Positions 12,974 to 17,977 of a DNA stretch of 17,977 bases are shown here, piece by piece. Made by a program: the position numbers and the translations under genes. The DNA is from SZUA-584 sp964607965 (GTDB lineage: Bacteria; Bacillota; Clostridia; Christensenellales; SZUA-584). The notes beneath the pieces were generated by a model. It was not told where the DNA came from and did no database searches. It was given only the letters and a program-made list of their open reading frames with translations. The stretch is from assembly GCA_964607965.1 (NCBI GenBank), contig CAZSMH010000033.1, forward strand, positions 1-17,977, written 5' to 3'. Every line of letters starts with the position of its first letter. Position 1 is the first letter of the stretch.

Positions 12974-14101
12974 ATGTACGAGACGGTAATGCTGCAAAAA
13001 GACAGACACAACATAAAAAAGTTTATTGATTTTGAGTTTGATATATACAGGGGCGATAAGCATTGGGTAGCACCGCTAAAATATGACACAAAGAATATGC
13101 TTTTAGGAAAGCATAATCCGTTGTTTGCAAACGGCGATTATGCTTTTTTTATGACATATAAAGATGCTAAACCCGCCGGCCGCGTGCTGGTTGGCATTGA
13201 TGAGCGGCTTAATGAGGCAAAGGGTATAAAGCAGGGATATTTTTCTATGTTTGAATGCATAAACGATAATAAGGCATGCAAAGCGCTGCTTGATTCGGCT
13301 TGCGGATGGCTTGCGCAAAAAGGCATGGAGAATATAATAGGGCCGCTTTCACCTTCAAACAGCGACGACCGTAAAGGTTTTTTGGTAATGGGCGAAGGCT
13401 CGCCGGTGCTTTTGAATGCATACACAAAAAAGTATTATCCGCAGCTGATTGAAGCCTATGGTTTCTCAAAAAATGACGACCACTATGCTTACTTATTTAC
13501 TGAGGAAGTTTTTGATTTGGAGCGTTATTTCAAACCGATAGAGTATGCCAAGAAAAAAGGAGGCTATAGGGTAGAACGGCTTAACGCAAAGGACATATCA
13601 GGCGAAGCCCGGGATATAAAAAAAGTGCTGGATAACAGCGTTCCGCAAGAGTGGGATTACCTTGGTGTTCCGACACTTTCGGCTGTTATAGACGAGTTTA
13701 AAAGCCTTGTGCAGTTTTATAACGGGCGTTATTGCTTTATTGTGCGCAAAGGCAGCGAACCAATAGGTTTTTTGGTTGTTCTGCCTGATTATAATCAGGT
13801 TTTAAAGCGTATGAAAGGCCGGGTGCTTCCCATAGGGTGGTTAAAGTATCTTTATTATAAGCAAAAGATTACAGGCGCGCGTGCCATAGTGCAGATGGTA
13901 GACAAAAATTACCATAATATGGGCGTTAATTATGCAATGTATTACGAATTGTATAAAGATTTAAAGCTGACGAAGTTAAAATATATTGAGGCTTCGTGTA
14001 TAGACGAAGTAAATGTTTCGTCCCGGCTTAGTGTGGAGCGGGTAGGAGGAAAACATTATCGTACATATCGTACATATCGGCTTGGATTAAACCAGCGTTA
14101 G
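12974..14101 (+). CDS. YghO-like protein with GNAT-like fold
   Basis: A 375-residue soluble protein. It has the pattern of the YghO-like family: an opening with FIDFEFDIYRGDKHWVAPL (about 18-36), then NPLFANGDYAFFMTYKD, AGRVLVGID, GYFSMFECINDN, a WLAQKGMENIIGPLSPSNSD block (about 110-132), a YYPQLIEAYGF block, and a second acetyltransferase-like half after about residue 190 with GFLVVLPDYNQ and ending RVGGKHYRTYRTYRL. Its reaction is unknown. GGAG lies 6 nt before the ATG. The last codons contain a 9-nt tandem repeat. Its stop overlaps the rsmG stop tail to tail by 4 nt. Upstream, 12849-12973, no convincing promoter is visible, so read-through from the RNA gene is possible. Confidence 0.75.
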   Translation: MYETVMLQKDRHNIKKFIDFEFDIYRGDKHWVAPLKYDTKNMLLGKHNPLFANGDYAFFMTYKDAKPAGRVLVGIDERLNEAKGIKQGYFSMFECINDNKACKALLDSACGWLAQKGMENIIGPLSPSNSDDRKGFLVMGEGSPVLLNAYTKKYYPQLIEAYGFSKNDDHYAYLFTEEVFDLERYFKPIEYAKKKGGYRVERLNAKDISGEARDIKKVLDNSVPQEWDYLGVPTLSAVIDEFKSLVQFYNGRYCFIVRKGSEPIGFLVVLPDYNQVLKRMKGRVLPIGWLKYLYYKQKITGARAIVQMVDKNYHNMGVNYAMYYELYKDLKLTKLKYIEASCIDEVNVSSRLSVERVGGKHYRTYRTYRLGLNQR

Positions 14102-14793
14102 AGCGGGCTGCTCTTTATTTTTGAATATCTGCGCGGGTATATATCCTGCGTGGATTTTTGTTTTTTTATAAGCAGCAAAGCCCCGCGACCAATGGGTGCG
14201 CTTTTTAAAAGAGTGCAGAAAAGCGCATTAAACGCCGTGAAAGATTGCTTAATCTCCTGTTTATAGGATTCACCTTTAAAGGCGCACAAAACGCCGTCGG
14301 TTTGCAGCAAGGGTATGGAAAGCTCAAGCAGCATTGCAAGAGGCGCTACTGCCCGTGATAAAGCGATGTCGAAAGAGCCGCGCAGGTGGGTGCGCGCAAT
14401 ATCTTCCGCGCGTGTGCAAATTACATCAGCAGACAGCATAAGCGTGTGTAATGCGCTTTGCAAAAAATCCGTCTTTTTGGCTGAAGAGTCAAGCAGGGTG
14501 ACGCGTAAATCGGGGCGCAGTATAAGAAGCGGAACGCCCGGAAACCCTGCACCCGTGCCTATATCAATAACAGCTGCATCCTTCTTAATTTCAAGAGCCT
14601 TTGCAATAAACATGGCATTGGCATAGTGCTGTTCTGCCGCCTGAGCATCGTCGGTTATGCGGGTTAAATTGTGTGTTGCGTTTATTTTTACCACAAGGCG
14701 GTGATATTCTTCGCATTGTTCAAGCTGTTTTAAAGAAAGCCCTATACCCAATTTCTCTGTGCAGCCTGCCAATGTCCTTTTAAAGACGCTCAT
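14098..14793 (-). CDS. rsmG: 16S rRNA (guanine527-N7)-methyltransferase RsmG
   Basis: SAM-dependent methyltransferase for G527 in the 530 loop of 16S rRNA; loss gives low-level streptomycin resistance in several bacteria. 231 residues. SAM-binding motif I DIGTGAGFPGVPL (77-89), LLDSSAKKTDFL (100-111), SRAVAPL (146-152), FKGESY (172-177) and the C-terminal PRRYSKIKSSPL (220-231) are all diagnostic. Its ATG overlaps the ispE stop by 4 nt. Usually the gene lies next to mnmG near oriC; here it ends a queG-ispE-rsmG operon. Confidence 0.96.
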   Translation of the reverse strand: MSVFKRTLAGCTEKLGIGLSLKQLEQCEEYHRLVVKINATHNLTRITDDAQAAEQHYANAMFIAKALEIKKDAAVIDIGTGAGFPGVPLLILRPDLRVTLLDSSAKKTDFLQSALHTLMLSADVICTRAEDIARTHLRGSFDIALSRAVAPLAMLLELSIPLLQTDGVLCAFKGESYKQEIKQSFTAFNALFCTLLKSAPIGRGALLLIKKQKSTQDIYPRRYSKIKSSPL

Positions 14794-15656
14794 ATGTTTT
14801 CTCTGCTTTCTGTTATTTCAACGCCTGTGCTGCACGGACTGTAAGCTCCGCACAGTTCAAAATCGCCTGTTATTTTATCTGCTGTCCGGCGCGCCTCATC
14901 AAGGGATGAAAAAGGGGAAAACATGCTGCTGCCCGAACCGCTCATTAATGCACGCTTAGCGCCTGCGGCAACAAGAGCCTCTCCTGCACTCAGTATTCCC
15001 GGGGAAATGGATAATGCGGCAAGCCCCAATGCGTTGCCTGCGCAGCGAAGATAAAGACTTATATCTGCTTTTAAAACGGCGTATTCAACGGATTCCATTT
15101 TTACAGGAACAGATTTGGTATAACGCGAAAATGCCTCCGCTGTCGGCACACCCTTTAACGGCTTTACAACTGCATAATGCATAAGCGCGGAAGGCAAGAG
15201 AGGTTTTAGCACTTCCCCTATTCCTTTTGCGCGCGCTGTGCCGCCGGATAAGCAAAAAGGAACGTCTGCCCCTATCCTCATACCCATTCCTGCAAGCTCA
15301 TCTGTATTTAGGCCTGTGCCGTAAAGAGTATTAAGCCCTATAAGCACAGCGGCAGCGTCTGCGCTTGCGCCGCCGAGCCCGGACATCAAGGGTATGCGCT
15401 TTTGAATGCTGATATCTGCGCCGGGGATGCCTGTCCGTTCTATAAAAATACGCAGCGCTTTATAAACGGTGCTTCTTTTACCGATAACCGCGCTGTTATC
15501 GAAATGTACGCGTATATAGTCCGCTTTTTTTATAATAACAGTATCGAACAGCGAAATGTTTTGTATGATTGTATCAAGCTCGTGATAACCGTCCGCTCTT
15601 TTCCCTGTGATATCGAGCGACAGGTTAAGCTTTGCATATGCACGCAGTTTAATCAT
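14790..15656 (-). CDS. ispE: 4-diphosphocytidyl-2-C-methyl-D-erythritol kinase
   Basis: GHMP kinase of the MEP pathway, acting between the IspD and IspF reactions. 288 residues. AYAKLNLSLDI (6-16) carries the catalytic Lys9; the GHMP loop PLMSGLGGASADAAA is at 89-103; IGADVPFCLSGGTARAKGIGE (from 128) carries the catalytic Asp131; the C-terminal GHMP motif is ALMSGSGSSMFSPF. The ATG overlaps the queG stop by 8 nt (ATGATTAA). Together with ispDF this window holds three consecutive MEP steps. Confidence 0.97.
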   Translation of the reverse strand: MIKLRAYAKLNLSLDITGKRADGYHELDTIIQNISLFDTVIIKKADYIRVHFDNSAVIGKRSTVYKALRIFIERTGIPGADISIQKRIPLMSGLGGASADAAAVLIGLNTLYGTGLNTDELAGMGMRIGADVPFCLSGGTARAKGIGEVLKPLLPSALMHYAVVKPLKGVPTAEAFSRYTKSVPVKMESVEYAVLKADISLYLRCAGNALGLAALSISPGILSAGEALVAAGAKRALMSGSGSSMFSPFSSLDEARRTADKITGDFELCGAYSPCSTGVEITESRENI

Positions 15657-16527
15657 ATTCTTTTTTCCCGTTCAGTTTATTATAAGCCCAGATTGCATGC
15701 GACCGCACCGGCTCTTGTTCGCTGTCCGAAAGAATACGCAGATGCTCCAAGGAGGTTGTATGAGCTGTATTTGCTGCATACAGCGCTGCCTGTGATAATA
15801 TTCTTTTGCGCCTTGCCATATTTTTGCCCGCCAAATTCTGCAATTTTTCCATACAGGAACCTTCAAGCAGCGAATCTATGGAAAAAGCATGGGGCTGTTG
15901 TTTATCTTGCCTGTTAAGAGGGCATGACGTCTGGCATTTTTCACATCCAAGAAGCTGATATACATCGCTCCGTAAAGCCTCGGGTATCAGCGAATCCGAA
16001 TGATAACGAACGCAGCGCTGCAGATTTTTAACGCCGCCCGAAGGACATGCCCGAGCGCATTTGCCGCAGTGCAGGCAGGCGGTATCGCTATTAACATAAG
16101 AATCAGGCAAAAACACATTTGTTAGTACTGTCTGTATGCATACGAGCGAGCCTAGTGAAGGATGATAATAAAAACCGTTGTCACCGATAAACCCGCCTGA
16201 AAGAAGCGCCGCTGCTTTTGCATCAAGCGCTGTTGTATGCTGCGCAATGCCGCCGCGCGAAGTTATATATGCAGCAAAATCCTTAGCCGCGTTAAAGGCG
16301 TGGTGTGATGCAGTATAGTAAGGAGAAAGCGCCATCATTCCATGGGGAACACTATTTGCAGCGCGGTAAGTCAAAAACAGCACGGCAACACTTAAAGCTT
16401 CTTTTTGCGCATCGATATTTGCTGCCAGCGCCGTTTTGCATAGCGGTACATCAGGGCTGACAAACCGTGTATCGTCAAAACCAAGAGCATGAGCGAAACT
16501 GACGGCAGCCGATTTTGATAAATCCAT
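15649..16527 (-). CDS. queG: Epoxyqueuosine reductase QueG-like
   Basis: Cobalamin- and Fe-S-dependent reductase of the last step of queuosine synthesis in tRNA. All eight cluster cysteines are present: CLHCGKCARACP (C151, C154, C157, C161), RC at C172 and GCEKCQTSCP (C195, C198, C202). ALDAKAAALLSGGFIGDNG (from 100) aligns with the substrate-binding VDSAP...GLGWIGKNT block, with Asp102 as likely proton donor, but PVMER-type residues are altered. After about 236 there is a short HEAT-like helical tail as in full QueG. 292 residues from the ATG at 16527, a little short for the family. That ATG coincides with the predicted transcription start; a TTG at 16545 lies upstream of it and is rejected. 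The N-terminal half is divergent, so a related DUF1730 reductase is possible. Confidence 0.85.
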   Translation of the reverse strand: MDLSKSAAVSFAHALGFDDTRFVSPDVPLCKTALAANIDAQKEALSVAVLFLTYRAANSVPHGMMALSPYYTASHHAFNAAKDFAAYITSRGGIAQHTTALDAKAAALLSGGFIGDNGFYYHPSLGSLVCIQTVLTNVFLPDSYVNSDTACLHCGKCARACPSGGVKNLQRCVRYHSDSLIPEALRSDVYQLLGCEKCQTSCPLNRQDKQQPHAFSIDSLLEGSCMEKLQNLAGKNMARRKRILSQAALYAANTAHTTSLEHLRILSDSEQEPVRSHAIWAYNKLNGKKEYD

Positions 16528-16533
16528 AAGCTG

Positions 16534-16562
16534 ATTATGACACAACCATGCTAAAATGACAA
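16534..16562 (-). promoter_or_regulatory. Promoter of queG-ispE-rsmG
   Basis: Minus strand TTGTCA (rc of 16557-16562), 17 bp, CATAAT (rc of 16534-16539) preceded by TGt, an extended -10. Only 6 nt separate the -10 from the queG ATG, so transcription should begin at or next to the start codon. Confidence 0.65.
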
Positions 16563-16581
16563 TTCATCGCCAACCAGTATG

Positions 16582-16610
16582 TTGCATGTAGACATGGACT
16601 GATATATAAT
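16582..16610 (+). promoter_or_regulatory. Promoter of the lipoprotein gene
   Basis: TTGCAT (16582-16587), 17 bp, TATAAT (16605-16610). Predicted start near 16617. A second TATAAT at 16624-16629 lacks a matching -35. Confidence 0.6.
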
Positions 16611-16652
16611 CATCGGTAAGCTGTATAATTAATCAAGTAAGGAATGGGTCAA

Positions 16653-17084
16653 ATGAAAAACAAGGAACAAATAATACTCTTGATACTGTCAATTTGTTTT
16701 TTTCTTGTTCTTGCTGCTTGCGGCGAGGCAAATACAATTGAAACCGGAATCGGGAGTTTTGAGTGCAGCCAGCAGTTTTTAGAGAGTATAAAAAATTTAT
16801 CTGAAGAAAATACGATGCCTTCTGAAGGGAATATCTTTTTGCTGTTATATCTTAAACCTGCTGAAGGTACGGAGCTTTCTCTTGATTCGGCGCAGCAATA
16901 TTTTCTTAACGGCACCAAGGCAGTTGTAGCAGAAGAAACTTATGATATTTATTGTGTCGCATTCGAGCGGATAAGCAAGTCAAGCGAACGTTTAGCGCTG
17001 GTGTTTGAGGTGGCCGATAAAGACTACATAAAGACCGGCGAACAGCCGACAGTACAGCTTATATTGCCGTCAGTTCCAGAGTGA
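16653..17084 (+). CDS. Small putative lipoprotein
   Basis: A 143-residue protein with a type II signal peptide: basic start MKNKEQ, hydrophobic core to about residue 20 and lipobox LAAC with Cys23 as the modified residue. The mature part is acidic, without repeats or recognised motifs, and has alternating hydrophobic stretches compatible with a small beta-rich domain. Start 16653 has TAAGGA 9 nt upstream; the ATG at 16644 directly abuts that sequence and is less likely. Alone on its strand between two leftward operons; its last 15 nt overlap the 3' end of the opposite TtcA-like gene. Function unknown. Confidence 0.8.
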   Translation: MKNKEQIILLILSICFFLVLAACGEANTIETGIGSFECSQQFLESIKNLSEENTMPSEGNIFLLLYLKPAEGTELSLDSAQQYFLNGTKAVVAEETYDIYCVAFERISKSSERLALVFEVADKDYIKTGEQPTVQLILPSVPE

Positions 17085-17777
17085 ATAATGTGATACGTTT
17101 TTAATAGAGTTTATTATCATATCGTTTGCATCAGGCCTGCTTGCGCAAATCTGCATAAGCAGCCTTTTTATTTCTTCGCGTTTTGTTGATCCTGCTGCGG
17201 GGCACGGATTATTGGACACTGGTATCCCGTGTCTTTTAACGGCAGCTCTTATTTCTTTTTCCGGCAGATAAATAAACGGTCTGATAAGCCTTATATCCAT
17301 ACGGTCAAGCAACGTAACCGGACGGAAAGTGCGCATCCTTCCCTCGTAAAGCATACTAAGCAGCAGCGATTCTATACAGTCTTCGCGATGGTGCGCAAAT
17401 GCGCATACAGAAAAGCCGTGTTGCTTTATCTGTGTAAAAAGCGCTCCCTTGCGCATTTTTGAGCATAATGCGCAAGGATTGTTTTCCTTACGTGTATTCA
17501 CAATTGCGGATATATGTGTTTTGATAATATTGTGAGGGATATCAAGGCTCTTGCAATAATCGGCGATAACATCGTTTTCCTCGCCGCCGAACCCAAGGTC
17601 AACGGTAAAAGCATGTATGTTATAACGAACACGGGCGAAATTTTTATAAAGATGCAGCGCATAAAGCAACAGCATTGAATCCTTGCCGCCGGATACGCCA
17701 ACCGCTATAGTTTCACCGTCTTTAATCATACTATGGTCTTCTTCGGCGCGCCGAAGGTATCCGAGAACGTGTTTCAA
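17070..17777 (-). CDS. TtcA-type PP-loop tRNA thiolation protein
   Basis: A 235-residue ATP-pyrophosphatase of the TtcA/TilS group. PP-loop SGGKDS at 29-34 within AVGVSGGKDSMLLL; Fe-S ligands Cys102 and Cys105 (PCALC) and Cys192 (NNPCPAAGS) match the three-cysteine 4Fe-4S pattern of TtcA; AHHREDCIESLLLSMLYEG (128-146) matches the HHRDD-x-x-E block. TtcA makes 2-thiocytidine at position 32 of tRNAs; members of the group in Firmicutes are not all tested, so the target is inferred. The TTG at 17777 is chosen: it follows an AGGA by 9 nt, opens with LKHVLGYLRRAEEDHSMI as in relatives, and lies 25 nt after the predicted transcription start. The long frame to 17888 crosses the promoter. Confidence 0.87.
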   Translation of the reverse strand: MKHVLGYLRRAEEDHSMIKDGETIAVGVSGGKDSMLLLYALHLYKNFARVRYNIHAFTVDLGFGGEENDVIADYCKSLDIPHNIIKTHISAIVNTRKENNPCALCSKMRKGALFTQIKQHGFSVCAFAHHREDCIESLLLSMLYEGRMRTFRPVTLLDRMDIRLIRPFIYLPEKEIRAAVKRHGIPVSNNPCPAAGSTKREEIKRLLMQICASRPDANDMIINSIKNVSHYSLWN

Positions 17778-17808
17778 TTCCTTTTTTCCTTTCGTAGTAT
17801 CCAGAAAT

Positions 17809-17838
17809 ATTATAACAGCAAGAGTATTGCAGGCACAA
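17809..17838 (-). promoter_or_regulatory. Promoter of the TtcA-like gene
   Basis: Minus strand TTGTGC (rc of 17833-17838), 18 bp, TATAAT (rc of 17809-17814) preceded by TGt, an extended -10. Predicted start near 17802. Confidence 0.6.
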
Positions 17839-17856
17839 CCGGGTTTAGTATACAAT
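17827..17856 (+). promoter_or_regulatory. Possible promoter of the small multidrug export gene
   Basis: TTGCAG (17827-17832), 18 bp, TACAAT (17851-17856). It lies back to back with, and physically overlaps, the TtcA-like promoter on the other strand. Weak -35. Confidence 0.4.
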
Positions 17857-17887
17857 AACATCAATAAATTTAAGGCGGTGCAGCACA

Positions 17888-17977
17888 CTGGAAGAATATT
17901 TAGACTATATAATAGTATTTGTGCTTGCAGCAGTTCCGATAATAGAGTTAAAAGGCGCTATTCCCGTAGGCTTAAGC
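17888..17977 (+). CDS. Small multidrug export family protein, 5' part
   Basis: The first 30 codons of a membrane protein that runs off the right edge. The translation contains YIIVFVLAAVPIIELKGAIP, closely matching the opening helix and the IELRGAIP signature of the Sm_multidrug_ex (COG2426) family. No ATG, GTG or TTG lies in frame nearby; the best start is CTG at 17888, which sits 7 nt after AAGGCGGTG (17872-17880), the same Shine-Dalgarno and spacing as corA. Transport function of the family is poorly tested. Confidence 0.75.
   Translation, partial: MEEYLDYIIVFVLAAVPIIELKGAIPVGLS

Noticed and set aside
16611..16621. CATCGGTAAGC shared between the lipoprotein promoter and the RNA promoter (12600-12610)
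   Set aside because: Exact 11-base matches are expected many times by chance in a window of this size, and the spacing to the -10 differs at the two sites.
17778..17888. Upstream extension of the TtcA-like frame to an ATG at 17888
   Set aside because: It contains the TGtTATAAT promoter and the added residues resemble nothing in the family.

Overview
The window is a gene-dense stretch of a Firmicutes chromosome, most likely from an uncultured member of the Clostridia. This rests on three things: the gene content (a V/A-type ATP synthase, QueT, RqcP, a Clostridia-type LeuRS, an IspDF fusion), the strong Shine-Dalgarno sequences, and sigma-A-like promoters with TATAAT and extended -10 elements. 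A run of 100 N (5396-5495) shows that it is a scaffold of at least two contigs. No insertion sequence, prophage, CRISPR array, tRNA or rRNA was seen; nearly everything is housekeeping.

Left part (1-5395). A leftward operon starts at a promoter near 2205-2233 and reads rpiB, upp, V-ATPase subunit G/H, V-ATPase subunit I (cut by the window edge). The rpiB-upp pair is the partner that in Bacillus and relatives leads into the F-type ATP synthase operon; here a V/A-type ATPase follows. Rightward from the same intergenic region come a glutamate-5-kinase-like amino-acid kinase and recF, each with its own promoter. recF meets a ZIP metal transporter tail to tail with overlapping ends.

Middle part (5496-12361), all leftward. 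rqcP, ispDF (a fused IspD-IspF), leuS with its own promoter, and queT, whose 3' end is lost in the gap. Upstream of these, behind a terminator at about 9907-9939, lies corA, an FmdB-type zinc ribbon, radC and a GNAT acetyltransferase as one compact operon. corA has a leader of about 185 nt that holds a 21-codon ORF with a near-perfect Shine-Dalgarno.

Right part (12596-17977). A consensus promoter drives an untranslated structured RNA of about 218 nt that ends in a U-run; it resembles the raiA RNA motif. Then follow a YghO-like GNAT-fold protein (rightward), the leftward operon queG-ispE-rsmG whose first gene looks leaderless, a small lipoprotein, a TtcA-type tRNA thiolase, and the start of a small multidrug export family protein that seems to begin with CTG.

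Shared themes: isoprenoid precursor synthesis (IspD, IspF and IspE all present), queuosine acquisition and maturation (QueT, QueG), translation and RNA modification (LeuRS, RqcP, RsmG, TtcA-like), DNA repair (RecF, RadC) and metal transport (CorA, ZIP). The most interesting unexplained items are the structured RNA, the corA leader ORF and the leaderless queG start.
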